Of a stretch of DNA of 55,674 bases, positions 8,587 through 17,436 are shown piece by piece. The stretch spans positions 1 through 55,674 of the forward strand of contig JAGXSV010000080.1 in NCBI GenBank assembly GCA_018333605.1, in the 5' to 3' direction. This DNA comes from Hydrogenophaga sp. (GTDB taxonomy: Bacteria; Pseudomonadota; Gammaproteobacteria; Burkholderiales; Burkholderiaceae_C). A model generated the notes under the pieces. It was given only the letters and a program-made list of their open reading frames with translations, ran no database searches and was not told the origin of the DNA. Position 1 is the stretch's first letter, and every line of letters starts with the position of its first letter. The position numbers and the translations under genes were made by a program.

Positions 8587-9471
8587 ATGGAAAATGCCCA
8601 ACACCTGAGCGAACGCCGACTGGCCGATGCCTGGGCAGAACTGCAGGCGCAGGCCAACAGTGGCACGGCGCTGCAAACCGACGCCTACCGCCTCGCCTTT
8701 GCCGACCCGGAATTCCTGCTGCGCCGCGAGACGCGCGGCATACGCTTCCAGCTGGAAATGCTCAAGCCCGACCTGGCCCAGCAGGACCTGGGCATTGAAA
8801 ACACCATCGTCGTGTTTGGCAGTGCCCGCTTTCGCGAAACCAGTGAGGCACAAGCCCAGTTGGACCAAGCGGAGGCTTCGGGCGACGCCCAGGCCATCGC
8901 CCGAGCCAAAGCGCTGTTGCGCAACGCGCCCTACTACGACCAGGCGCGAGAATTTGCCCGTGCCGTGGCGCGCTACAGCGCACGATGCGAAAAGGCGGGC
9001 ACGCTGCAGGACCGGCTTTTCATTTGTACCGGGGGGGGTCCTGGCATCATGGAAGCGGCCAACCGGGGCGCGCACGACGAAGGTGCACTCAACGTGGGTC
9101 TGAACATCGCCCTGCCCCACGAACAGTCGGCCAACCCGTACATCTCACCCGAGCTGAGCTTCAAATTTCACTATTTCGCGCTGCGCAAGATGCATTTCAT
9201 GATGCGTGCGAAGGCGCTGGTGGCCTTCCCCGGCGGTTTCGGTACGCTGGACGAACTGTTTGAGGTGATCACGCTGGTGCAGTGCAAAAAGGCCAAGCCC
9301 GTTCCCATCGTGCTGTTTGGCACCGACTACTGGAAGCGCCTGATCAACCTGGACGTGATGGTGGAAGAAGGCACCATTTCGGTCGAAGACCTGAAGCTGT
9401 TTGTGTTTCTGGACGACCCTCAACTGGCCTGGGAACACATCATGAAGTTCTACGACTTGCCCCAGGTCTGA
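8587..9471 (+). CDS. LOG-family nucleotide 5'-monophosphate nucleosidase
   Basis: 294 residues. LOG-family (lysine-decarboxylase-like fold) enzymes split nucleoside monophosphates into base and ribose-5-phosphate; plant and some bacterial members release cytokinins. Both signatures are present: CTGGGPGIMEAANRGA near 148-162 and PGGFGTLDE at 215-223. The ~70-residue N-terminal extension and overall length place it with the larger bacterial group rather than the 190-residue short LOG enzymes. The GGGPG codons contain a run of eight G at 9031-9038. It stands alone between the efp terminator and the convergent efflux operon; substrate not predictable. Confidence 0.87.
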   Translation: MENAQHLSERRLADAWAELQAQANSGTALQTDAYRLAFADPEFLLRRETRGIRFQLEMLKPDLAQQDLGIENTIVVFGSARFRETSEAQAQLDQAEASGDAQAIARAKALLRNAPYYDQAREFARAVARYSARCEKAGTLQDRLFICTGGGPGIMEAANRGAHDEGALNVGLNIALPHEQSANPYISPELSFKFHYFALRKMHFMMRAKALVAFPGGFGTLDELFEVITLVQCKKAKPVPIVLFGTDYWKRLINLDVMVEEGTISVEDLKLFVFLDDPQLAWEHIMKFYDLPQV

Positions 9472-9498
9472 CACCGCACCCCATCGCCAAGCCGCCCG

Positions 9499-10905
9499 TC
9501 AGTCGCTCCAGCCGCCGCCCAGCGCCTTGTAGAGCGCCACCTGGTTTTGCTGCTGCGCCAGGCGGGTCTGGGTCAGGCCCTGCTGGGTGGCAAACAAGGA
9601 GCGCTGGGCATCCAGCACATCAAGGAAGCTGGCCACGCCGTTGCGGTAGCGCAGTTCGGCCAGCCGAAAGCGCTCGGCCTCGGCGGAAGCCTGGGCTTGC
9701 TGAGCGCGCAGTTGCTCTCCCAGCGTGGCGCGGCCTGCCAGCGCGTCGGCCACTTCACGAAAGGCACTTTGGATGGCTTTTTCGTACTGCGCCACCGCCA
9801 CCGCTCGAGTGACCTGCGCAGAGTCCAGCCCAGCCTGGTTGCGCCCGGCGTCAAAGATGGGCAGCAGTGCTTGTGGTGCCAGCGTGAAGCCCCATGAGCC
9901 GTCTTTGAACAGGCCCGACAAATCGCCGCTGGCTGTCCCCACGCCGGCGGTGAGAGCGATGCGCGGGAAAAACGCTGCGCGGGCCGCGCCGATGTTGGCG
10001 TTGGCCGCGATCAGCTGCTGCTCGGCCTGCCGAATGTCGGCCCGACGGGTGAGCAGGTCCGAGGGCAGGCCGGCCGGTACGTCGCGAAACAGGGGCTGGT
10101 CGATCACGTCGGTGGCCGGGGATGCGATCAATGCGCTGGGCACTGGCTGCCCCACCAGCAGGGTGAGGGCGTTCAGGTCCAGCACACGCTGGCGCATTTG
10201 CTGGGCCAGGGTTGCCTCGGCTGCCGCTGTCAGCGACTCGGCCTGGCGCAGATCCAGCGCCGACGTGGCGCCGTTGTCAAACCGCAGCCGGGTCAAACGC
10301 AAGGAATCGCGGCGCGTGGCCAGCGTGCGCTGGGTCAGCCCCAGCAGTTCGTCGTTGGCCTGCAGGCTGAGCCAGGTGCTGGCCACCGCAGCCACCAGGC
10401 TGGTTTGGGCCGCGTCGCGGGCGGCTTCGCTGGCCAGGTACTGCGCCAGCGCCGCTTCTTTCAGGCTGGCGATACGGCCAAAAAAGTCGATCTCCCAGCT
10501 GCTCATGGCCAAGCCCACGCTGTAGCTGCTGTTGATGCCACCACCGCTGGCCGGCTGGCGGTTGCCGCTGGCGGCCAGGTTGAGGGCGGGGAACTGGTCG
10601 GCTTGGCGGATCTGGTACTGGGCGCGCACCTGCTCGATGTTGAGCGTGGCCACGCGCAGGTCGCGGTTGTTTTGCAGCGCCAAAGCGATCAGCTCGCGCA
10701 AACGCGGGTCCCCCACGAAATCGGTCCACGCCAACGGGGTTGCAGACGAAGCCCCGGGCGCCGCGCCGGGCCAGTCAGCGGCCACGGGCGCGGCGGGCCG
10801 CTCGTAGACCGGCATCAGGGAGCAACCGGCCAGAACAGCGGCTGCCGCCAGCGCCGTCAACAGGCCCGCCGGGCGGGTGCGGCTCAAGATTTTGTTATCG
10901 ATCAT
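9499..10905 (-). CDS. Outer-membrane efflux lipoprotein (OprM/NodT family)
   Basis: 468 residues. Outer-membrane channel of a tripartite RND pump. The signal peptide ends in a lipobox, LAGC with Cys28, and two outer-membrane-efflux repeats follow (roughly 65-260 and 285-465), with alpha-helical barrel sequence such as NIEQVRAQYQIRQADQFPAL. The start at 10905 (MIDNKILSRTRPAGLL) overlaps the end of the RND gene by 11 bases, so the two are translationally coupled. Last gene of the operon membrane-fusion protein, RND pump, channel, on the minus strand. Confidence 0.93.
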   Translation of the reverse strand: MIDNKILSRTRPAGLLTALAAAAVLAGCSLMPVYERPAAPVAADWPGAAPGASSATPLAWTDFVGDPRLRELIALALQNNRDLRVATLNIEQVRAQYQIRQADQFPALNLAASGNRQPASGGGINSSYSVGLAMSSWEIDFFGRIASLKEAALAQYLASEAARDAAQTSLVAAVASTWLSLQANDELLGLTQRTLATRRDSLRLTRLRFDNGATSALDLRQAESLTAAAEATLAQQMRQRVLDLNALTLLVGQPVPSALIASPATDVIDQPLFRDVPAGLPSDLLTRRADIRQAEQQLIAANANIGAARAAFFPRIALTAGVGTASGDLSGLFKDGSWGFTLAPQALLPIFDAGRNQAGLDSAQVTRAVAVAQYEKAIQSAFREVADALAGRATLGEQLRAQQAQASAEAERFRLAELRYRNGVASFLDVLDAQRSLFATQQGLTQTRLAQQQNQVALYKALGGGWSD

Positions 10906-13900
10906 CGCTATGCACTCCCATGTGAGCGGCCTGTTCGGCGTGCACGCGGTGTTGTCGCGGGCTGTCTTTGAAAAGGGTTCTAACCACCACGAAGAAGACG
11001 GGCACAAACACCACCGCCAGCACGGTGCCGGTCAGCATGCCGCCAATCACCCCGGTGCCGATGGCGCGCTGGCTGGCCGAACCGGCGCCACTGGCCAGCG
11101 CCAGCGGCAGCACGCCCAGCGTGAAGGCCATCGAGGTCATGATGATGGGGCGAAAACGCAGGTGGGCCGCGGCCAGCGCCGCTTCCACCACACCTTTACC
11201 CTGAGCCTGCAGGTCCTTGGCAAACTCGATGATCAGAATCGCGTTTTTCGCAGAAAGCCCGATGATGGTGATCAGCGCGACCTGGAAATACACGTCGTTC
11301 GAATAACCGCGCAGCAGCGTGGCCAGCAGCACACCCAGCACACCCAGCGGCACCACCAGAATGACCGACAGCGGTATCGTCCAGCTCTCGTACAACGCCG
11401 CGAGACACAGGAACACCGCGAGGATGGCGAACGCGTACAGGATGATGGCCTGCGAACCCGCCAGCTTTTCTTCGCGCGACTGACCGGTCCACTCGTAGCC
11501 AAAGCCCTGGGGCAACTGGGCTGCCAGTTTTTCCATCTCGGCAAGGGCCGCACCGGTGCTGAAACCGGGCGCTGCACTGCCGCTGATGCGCATGGACGGG
11601 TAGCCGTTGTAGCGCACGGTCTGCATCGGCCCAGTGACCCAACGGGTGGTGGCAAAAGCCGACAGGGGAACGGCCTGCCCGCGGTTGTTCAGCACCGTCA
11701 GGCGCAGCAGGTCGTCGGGCTGCATGCGGGCGGGCGCGTCGGCCTGCACCACCACGCGCTGCAGGCGGCCTGCGTTGGGAAAATCGTTCACATAACTCGA
11801 CCCCAACGAGGTGCCAATGGCGCTGCTGATGGCGTCAAAACCCACCCCCAGCGCATTGGCCTTGTCGCGGTCAATGTCCAGTTGCAGCTGCGGCGCGTCT
11901 TCCAGTCCTTCAGGGCGCACCTGGGCCAGCACCTTGCTTTGTGCGGCCATGCCCAGCAGTTGGCCACGCGCAGCCACCAAGGCGTCACGACCCAAACCGG
12001 CGCGGTCTTGCAGGCGGAAGCTGAAGCCCGAAGACGAGCCCAGCTCGGGAATGGGCGGCGGACTCAACGGGAAGATGAACGCGTCGCGGATACCAGCCAG
12101 GCCACCAAAGGCGCGACCCGCCAGGGCCTCGGCGGAACTGCCGGGGCCGGTGCGCTCGGACCAGTCTTTCAGCGTCACAAACGCCAGTGCGGCGTTTTGG
12201 CCCTGGCCCGAGAAGCTGAAGCCCAGCACGCTGACCATGCTCTGCACCTCGGGCTGCTTGAGCATGAAGCCTTCCACCTGCTGCATCACGTCGAGCGTGC
12301 GCTCACGCGTGGCACCGGGTGGGAGCTGCACGTTCACCAGCATCGTGCCCTGGTCTTCACCGGGCAGAAAGGACGTGGGCAGGCGCATGTACACCACCAC
12401 CGCGGCGGCCACGATGGCCAGGTAAATGACCAGGCTGCGGCCGGCGCGCGGCAGCAGCTTGGCCACGCCGCCTTCGTAGCCTTTGGCGGTGCGTGCGAAG
12501 GCGCGGTTGAACCAGCCAAAGAAGCCTTTTTTCTCGTGGTGGTGGCCCGCTCGCACCGGCTTGAGCAAGGTGGCGCACAAGGCGGGTGTGAGCGACAACG
12601 CCATGAAAGCCGAAAACGCAATGGATACACCCATCACGGTGGCGAACTGGCGGTAAATGTTACCCACCGAACCGCTGAAAAAAGCCAGCGGTACGAACAC
12701 CGAAATCAGCACCACCGTGATGCCAATGATGGCGCCCGAAATTTGACCCATGGCCTTGCGCGTGGCCTCCAGCGGCGGCAAGCCCTCTTCGCTCATGATG
12801 CGTTCGACGTTTTCCACCACCACAATGGCGTCGTCGACCACGATGCCGATCACCAGCACCATGCCGAACATGGTCAGCACGTTGATGGAAAAACCCAAGG
12901 CCAGCAACACCGCAAAGGTGCCCAGCAAGGCCACCGGCACCACGATGGTGGGAATGATGGTGTAGCGGAAGTTCTGCAAAAACAGGAACATCACCAGGAA
13001 CACCAGCAACACCGCCTCGGCCAAGGTGATGACTACCTTTTCGATGGAAATTTTCACAAACCGCGAACTGTCGTAAGGAATCGACCAGCTCATGCCTTGG
13101 GGAAAGAAGCGCTCCAGTTCGGCCATCTTGGCGCGCACCGCGTCGGCCGTGGCCAGCGCATTGCCGCTGGGCGAGAGCTGCACCCCGATACCGGTGGACG
13201 GCTGGCCGTTGAGGCGTGCCGAGGTGGCGTAGGCCTGGGCGCCCAGCTCGATGCGGGCCACGTCTTTCAGCCGCACCTGAGAGCCGTCGGCATTGGCACG
13301 CAGCACCACGTTGCCAAACTGCTCCACCGTGCCCAGCTGGCCGTTGACCACCACAGTGGCCGCAATGCCCTGCCCCGCCACATTGGGCAGCGCCCCGATT
13401 TCACCGGCCGACACCTGCGCGTTTTGCGCGCGGATGGCCGCCGTTACATCGGCCGCACTCAGGTTGAAACCGAGCAGCTTGGTGGGGTCGATCCAGACGC
13501 GCATGGCGCGCTCAGTGCCAAACAGCTGGGCCTGGCCCACGCCGGGCAGGCGCTGCAGCTCGGGCACCACACTGCGAGAAGCGTAGTCGCCCAGGGCCAC
13601 GGGGTCCCAGGCCGGGTCGTCGCTGGACAAAATGGCGAACAGCAAGAAGTTGCTGTTCGCCTTGTCCACCCGCACGCCCTGCTGCGTCACCGCCGAAGGC
13701 AGGCGCGGTGTGGCGCGCGAGAGCCGGTTTTGCACGTCCACCTGCGCCAGGTCGGCGTTGGTGCCGGGCTCAAAACTCAGCGTGATCGCGCCAGTGCCAT
13801 TGGCCTGGGCCACGGCTTCCATGTAGATCAGGCCGGGCGAGCCGTTCATTTCCTGTTCGATCACGCTCAGCACGCTGTCTTCCAGCGTCTTGGCCGACGC

Positions 13901-14053
13901 GCCGGGGTAGGACGCGTTGATGACGATGGCCGGTGGTGCCACTGGCGGGTACTGCGCAATCGGCAACTGGGTGATGGACACCGCGCCCAGCACCATGATG
14001 AAGAGCGCAATCACCCATGCGAAGATGGGCCGGTCAATAAAAAATTTGGCCAT
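10895..14053 (-). CDS. RND multidrug efflux permease (AcrB/MexB, HAE-1 family)
   Basis: 1052 residues, full length. Inner-membrane proton-driven pump exporting hydrophobic and amphiphilic compounds. Begins MAKFFIDRPIFAWVIALFIM as HAE-1 pumps do; twelve membrane helices in two halves with large periplasmic loops. The proton-relay pair is present in TM4: GIVVDDAIVVVENVER with D407 and D408. A cytoplasmic loop near residue 500 is His/Lys-rich (RAGHHHEKKGFF). Immediately upstream is the membrane-fusion protein and downstream the outer-membrane channel. Substrates not predictable; the closest generic relatives are AcrB, MexB and TtgB. Confidence 0.96.
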   Translation of the reverse strand: MAKFFIDRPIFAWVIALFIMVLGAVSITQLPIAQYPPVAPPAIVINASYPGASAKTLEDSVLSVIEQEMNGSPGLIYMEAVAQANGTGAITLSFEPGTNADLAQVDVQNRLSRATPRLPSAVTQQGVRVDKANSNFLLFAILSSDDPAWDPVALGDYASRSVVPELQRLPGVGQAQLFGTERAMRVWIDPTKLLGFNLSAADVTAAIRAQNAQVSAGEIGALPNVAGQGIAATVVVNGQLGTVEQFGNVVLRANADGSQVRLKDVARIELGAQAYATSARLNGQPSTGIGVQLSPSGNALATADAVRAKMAELERFFPQGMSWSIPYDSSRFVKISIEKVVITLAEAVLLVFLVMFLFLQNFRYTIIPTIVVPVALLGTFAVLLALGFSINVLTMFGMVLVIGIVVDDAIVVVENVERIMSEEGLPPLEATRKAMGQISGAIIGITVVLISVFVPLAFFSGSVGNIYRQFATVMGVSIAFSAFMALSLTPALCATLLKPVRAGHHHEKKGFFGWFNRAFARTAKGYEGGVAKLLPRAGRSLVIYLAIVAAAVVVYMRLPTSFLPGEDQGTMLVNVQLPPGATRERTLDVMQQVEGFMLKQPEVQSMVSVLGFSFSGQGQNAALAFVTLKDWSERTGPGSSAEALAGRAFGGLAGIRDAFIFPLSPPPIPELGSSSGFSFRLQDRAGLGRDALVAARGQLLGMAAQSKVLAQVRPEGLEDAPQLQLDIDRDKANALGVGFDAISSAIGTSLGSSYVNDFPNAGRLQRVVVQADAPARMQPDDLLRLTVLNNRGQAVPLSAFATTRWVTGPMQTVRYNGYPSMRISGSAAPGFSTGAALAEMEKLAAQLPQGFGYEWTGQSREEKLAGSQAIILYAFAILAVFLCLAALYESWTIPLSVILVVPLGVLGVLLATLLRGYSNDVYFQVALITIIGLSAKNAILIIEFAKDLQAQGKGVVEAALAAAHLRFRPIIMTSMAFTLGVLPLALASGAGSASQRAIGTGVIGGMLTGTVLAVVFVPVFFVVVRTLFKDSPRQHRVHAEQAAHMGVHSDDR

Positions 14054-14067
14054 GTCAGTTTCCGCCG

Positions 14068-14103
14068 AGCCGCCTCATGGCGGCTGAAGCCCCCATGGGG
14101 GGC
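14068..14103. repeat. Two GC-rich hairpins between efflux genes
   Basis: AGCCGCC/GGCGGCT with a TCAT loop (14068-14085) is followed by GCCCCC/GGGGGC (14089-14103). The pair lies in the 92-base gap between the fusion-protein and pump genes. A similar arrangement of G/C blocks occurs at 25062-25097, suggesting a dispersed palindromic repeat; it could also tune relative expression by stabilising mRNA ends. Confidence 0.5.
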
Positions 14104-14145
14104 AGTGAACAAGGTGAACGTGGGGGTGCGATCATTGGGTGCTCC

Positions 14146-15399
14146 TCATTTGGCGGGTGCGGCTGCGGTCGCCGCGGCGCTGCCGGGCGCCACCCACGGA
14201 ACGGCTTTCACCGGCGCGTCACCGCGCAGCTTCTGGAAACCGTCCACCATCACCTGCTCACCTGCGGTGAGGCCTTCCAGAACGACCCACTGGCCGCCCT
14301 GCTGGCCACCCACCCTGACCGGGCGCGGACTCACCTTGCCCTCAGCGTCCACCACCATCACCGAGTCGCCCTGGGCGGACCGCGTCACCGCCTGCTGCGG
14401 CAAGGTGAGCGCGTTGCCGGCCGTGGCCTGCTCCAGGCGCACGCGCACATACAAGCCGGGCAACAGCAGACCGTTGGGGTTGGGCACCTCGGCGCGCAGC
14501 GTCACCTGGCCTGTGGTGGCGTCCACCGTCAGGTCGGAAAACAGCAAGCGGCCGGGGCGGTCGTATTCGCTTCCATCGTCCAGCACCACCTTGACGCTGG
14601 CGGCGCCGGCGCCAGCGCCTTTGAGCTGACCACTTTCCAGCGCGCGCTTGAGCTTCATGGCCTCGGCCGCCGACTGGGTGAAGTTCACATACATCGGGTC
14701 CACCTGCTGGATCACCGCGAGCTGCGTGGCTTCGCCCTGTCCCACCAGCGCGCCTTCCGTCACCAGCGCACGGCCAATGCGGCCCGAAATGGGCGCAGTC
14801 ACATTGGCGTAGTTCACGTTGATGCTGGCCGTCTGCACAGCGGCTCTGGCCACCGCCACATCGGCTTCAGCCGTTTTCTGGGCCGCGACCGCGTTGGCAT
14901 ATTCCTGCTGGCTGATGGCGTTTTCAGCCACCAGTGGCTTGTAGCGCACGGCGAGCGCAGTGGCCTGGGCCAGATTCGCCTGAGCCCGCGCCTGGCCGGC
15001 CTGGGCGCTTTGCAGCGTGGCCAGGTAAGGCGCTGCATCGATGCGAAACAGCGACTGACCGGCCTTCACGTCGCTGCCTTCACGGAACAGCCGCTGCTGC
15101 AAGATGCCGGCCGCCCGTGCCCGCACCTGCGCCACGCGCGAGGCTTCCAGCCGGCCTGGCAACTCGGTCACCAGGCCCACGTCGCCCGGCGCCACCGTGA
15201 CCACCCCCACCTCGGCCGGCGGCATGCCGCCACCGGGTGCGCCCGGGCCGACGGGCGCCGTGCTCTGGCCGCATGCGGCCAACAGCGTTAGCGCAAGCAC
15301 CGCAACCGCAGAGAGACGCCAGGGGGCGGGTGCTACGGCGCGCACAGTGGAAACGGCAGGTGCGTCGGAGGCCGACGCCATGGGGCACAAGGCGGACAT
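14146..15399 (-). CDS. RND efflux periplasmic adaptor lipoprotein (AcrA/MexA family)
   Basis: 417 residues. Membrane-fusion protein linking the pump to the channel. Signal peptide and lipobox LLAAC with Cys43, then barrel-sandwich (lipoyl) halves around an alpha-helical hairpin (roughly 105-215, including PLVAENAISQQEYANAVAAQ) and beta-barrel domains (VTAPISGRIGRALVTEGALV, PGLYVRVRLEQA). The Ala/Pro-rich tail is normal for the group. Start 15399 is the best of several Met codons because it leaves a compact signal sequence; Met at 15381 is an alternative. First gene of the efflux operon, facing the TetR repressor. Confidence 0.93.
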   Translation of the reverse strand: MSALCPMASASDAPAVSTVRAVAPAPWRLSAVAVLALTLLAACGQSTAPVGPGAPGGGMPPAEVGVVTVAPGDVGLVTELPGRLEASRVAQVRARAAGILQQRLFREGSDVKAGQSLFRIDAAPYLATLQSAQAGQARAQANLAQATALAVRYKPLVAENAISQQEYANAVAAQKTAEADVAVARAAVQTASINVNYANVTAPISGRIGRALVTEGALVGQGEATQLAVIQQVDPMYVNFTQSAAEAMKLKRALESGQLKGAGAGAASVKVVLDDGSEYDRPGRLLFSDLTVDATTGQVTLRAEVPNPNGLLLPGLYVRVRLEQATAGNALTLPQQAVTRSAQGDSVMVVDAEGKVSPRPVRVGGQQGGQWVVLEGLTAGEQVMVDGFQKLRGDAPVKAVPWVAPGSAAATAAAPAK

Positions 15400-15484
15400 G
15401 GGATTCCTTGGACGGAAAAATATGGGGGTGCGCGCAGCAGGAAACACGGGGCAACCATGTTTCGCAGTACGCGAAGCTGCGCAG

Positions 15485-15512
15485 TATACATACATCCTTG
15501 AATGTATATATA
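15485..15512. promoter_or_regulatory. Operator of the TetR repressor / efflux promoter
   Basis: Interrupted palindrome with 11-base arms TATACATACAT (15485-15495) and ATGTATATATA (15502-15512), 10 of 11 positions complementary, spacer CCTTGA. It lies midway between the divergent efflux operon and tetR starts. TACAT...ATGTA palindromes of this size are known operators of AcrR/TtgR-type repressors. The arms also supply -10-like TATA boxes on both strands, so bound repressor would block both promoters. Confidence 0.75.
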
Positions 15513-15552
15513 GTTCACACTATTCACCCGATGCCCACACAGGAGACCGCCC

Positions 15553-16239
15553 ATGGTTCGCCGCACCAAAGCCGACGCGCAGGCCACGCGCAGCAGCCTG
15601 CTGGATGCCGCCGAGCACCTGTTTCAGGCTCAAGGGGTCTCGCGCACGTCGCTCAACGACATCGCCACCGCGGCTGGCACCACGCGGGGCGCAATCTACT
15701 GGCACTTCAAGGACAAGGCCGATCTGTTCAACGCCATGATGGAACGCGTGTCGTTGCCGATCGAAGAAACCCTGGCCTGCAGCGCGCGGGCAAGCGGCGT
15801 CCAGGCCGACTCGCTGGGTGCATTGCGCCACTCCCTGTTGAACGCGCTGGCGAAAACCGCCAACGATGATCAGACCCGCCGGGTGTTTGAAGTCGCGACG
15901 CACAAAGTGGAATACGTGGCAGAAATGCAGGCGGTGCGCAGCCGCCACCTGCAGGTGCGCAACACCTGCATGACCATGACCCGGCAGGCCCTGGCTCAAG
16001 CGGGTGAGCAAACAGGCGTGGCGCTACCGGTGCCTCTGCACAGCGCAGCGCTGGGGTTGCATGTGTTGGTGGACGGTCTGATTCAGAACTGGTTGCTGGA
16101 CCCTCAGGCATTTGACCTGGTGGCCTGCGGCCAGCAGGCCATTGACACCTATCTGCGCGGGCTGGGCTTAAAGCCAGCCCAAAGTCAGGCACCTGCACTG
16201 GCGACGCCAGCAGGGGCTGCGGCGCTGCCTGAGGTGTGA
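15553..16239 (+). CDS. TetR-family repressor of the efflux operon (AcrR/TtgR type)
   Basis: 228 residues. N-terminal helix-turn-helix (about 10-57: TRSSLLDAAEHLFQAQGVSR, then LNDIATAAGTTRGAIYWHFK) with the TetR signature intact; the C-terminal domain (VFEVATHKVEYVAEMQ, LHVLVDGLIQNWLLDP) resembles AcrR/TtgR ligand-binding domains, which bind drugs and release DNA. Divergent from the efflux genes with a palindromic operator in the shared 153-base gap. Start 15553 follows AGGAGA at 15541-15546. The Ala/Pro-rich C-terminal tail of ~25 residues lies beyond the usual domain end. Confidence 0.93.
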   Translation: MVRRTKADAQATRSSLLDAAEHLFQAQGVSRTSLNDIATAAGTTRGAIYWHFKDKADLFNAMMERVSLPIEETLACSARASGVQADSLGALRHSLLNALAKTANDDQTRRVFEVATHKVEYVAEMQAVRSRHLQVRNTCMTMTRQALAQAGEQTGVALPVPLHSAALGLHVLVDGLIQNWLLDPQAFDLVACGQQAIDTYLRGLGLKPAQSQAPALATPAGAAALPEV

Positions 16240-16486
16240 GAAAACCAGCCGCGGCCCTCATGCATGCTCTGCGACACCCGCGGGTCAACCGGGCCGGCGC
16301 GCCTCGGCTTCCAACAGCTGCGCTGCGCGGAATGCAGCGAGACCGACCCGCTATGAACAGGACTTGCCAAATCCGTCTGAGCCAGGTGCGAAGCCGCAGA
16401 CGTTGCGAACCATGGCAAGGCCAATCCACTCAAACACACTTGGCAGTTTTGCACAAGTCCTGATGAAGTCACATCAAGACCATCCG

Positions 16487-16831
16487 TCAGTCGGCCTTAC
16501 CTGCCCCCACCGCTGGGTCGTCACCAATCAGAGGCGCCTGATCCACCAGGTCCAACAAGCCCCCTTCGCGAACCGCAGCGCGGGCCAACACGTGTGAAGC
16601 CACCGGCAGCGTAGCCATCAAGAAGCCCACCATCAGCAAAAGACGCCAGGTCCACTCAACAGACTGACCAAAAAACATGGCTCCGATACACACCATGGCC
16701 AGGGCAAAGGTTCCGGCCTTGGTGGCTGAATGCTGTCGGGCCAGTGCATCAGGCAAAACGATCACACCCCAGGCAGCCACCACCAACAGCAAGCCGCCAG
16801 AGATCAAAAAAATGGACGCCACCCAAATCAT
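16487..16831 (-). CDS. mrpG: Mrp antiporter subunit G
   Basis: 114 residues, three hydrophobic segments, MnhG/MrpG family (ISGGLLLVVAAWGVIVLPDA, LARQHSATKAGTFAL). Small subunit of the multi-component Na+(K+)/H+ antiporter in the inner membrane. Last gene of a complete A-to-G operon; its ATG overlaps the mrpF stop (ATGA). The 247 bases beyond its end to tetR hold no gene or clear terminator. Confidence 0.93.
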   Translation of the reverse strand: MIWVASIFLISGGLLLVVAAWGVIVLPDALARQHSATKAGTFALAMVCIGAMFFGQSVEWTWRLLLMVGFLMATLPVASHVLARAAVREGGLLDLVDQAPLIGDDPAVGAGKAD

Positions 16832-17094
16832 GATTCGGCACCTTTCTCAACCAGACGGGCCCAGCCAATGGTGGCCACAAAGCCCACCAAGGCCAGGCCA
16901 ATAGCCACGTCCAGATAAACCGTACGAGCGGTGTACACCGAAGCGGCCACGCACAAGGCGATGGCCGCAGCCAGCAGGATGTCCAGGGCAACAATCCGGT
17001 CTGCATAGGTCGGGCCGCGCACGATCCGCAAGGTTGAAAGGGCAACCGCGACCAGGGAACCCATCACCAGCGTCCACACCGCTACGGCCATCAT
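16828..17094 (-). CDS. mrpF: Mrp antiporter subunit F
   Basis: 88 residues, three hydrophobic helices, with the MrpF/MnhF hallmark RIVRGPTYADRIVALDIL (the conserved GP..DR.VALD stretch). Needed for assembly and activity of the Mrp antiporter. Overlaps mrpE upstream and mrpG downstream by ATGA. Confidence 0.93.
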   Translation of the reverse strand: MMAVAVWTLVMGSLVAVALSTLRIVRGPTYADRIVALDILLAAAIALCVAASVYTARTVYLDVAIGLALVGFVATIGWARLVEKGAES

Positions 17095-17435
17095 GAGCGT
17101 GCTCCAAACAGAACCACCAAACCCGGCTCGAAGTCTTCACGAATCCCCCGAACCACCGCATCGGTATCGGATGCATCCAGGACATGCATCAAAATTTCGC
17201 GATTTTCCATATCAATGTCCAGGGTGGTGGTGCCGGGTGTGAGCGTGATCATGCAGCCCAACAAGGAAGCGCCATGAGCCGACATGGGAGGAAACCGGAT
17301 CCGCAGAAAGGCTGCGGGGGGCGGGGTTCTGGCCACACTCGCGCGCAAAATGACCATGAGGGTTTGAACCCCGGACACCATCACGGCCTTGCCGAAGCGA
17401 AACAGCAGCACCACTGCCGCAAGGGGTTTTCTCAT
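17091..17435 (-). CDS. mrpE: Mrp antiporter subunit E, short form
   Basis: 114 residues. The conserved core SLLGCMITLTPGTTTLDIDM and the C-terminal soluble part (LMHVLDAS...VRGIREDFEP) are clear MrpE/MnhE. The family is usually about 155-165 residues with three to four N-terminal membrane segments; here the first ~45 residues are missing. The start at 17435 leaves a one-base gap after the mrpD stop; an open frame begins 16 codons earlier but inside mrpD and polar. So the shortening seems natural, not a misread start. Activity is not excluded, as the C-terminal region is intact. Confidence 0.85.
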   Translation of the reverse strand: MRKPLAAVVLLFRFGKAVMVSGVQTLMVILRASVARTPPPAAFLRIRFPPMSAHGASLLGCMITLTPGTTTLDIDMENREILMHVLDASDTDAVVRGIREDFEPGLVVLFGARS

Positions 17436-17436
17436 T

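Noticed and set aside
9031-9038. Run of eight G in the LOG-family gene as a phase-variation site
   Set aside because: It encodes the invariant GGGPG motif; run length is modest and the frame is intact.
10877-14629. 1250-residue plus-strand ORF opposite the RND pump
   Set aside because: Exact shadow of pump and adaptor genes; His/Gln/Arg-rich composition from GC-rich codons, no motif, no ribosome site.
16240-16486. Gap between tetR and mrpG
   Set aside because: Checked for a small gene or terminator; nothing supported.
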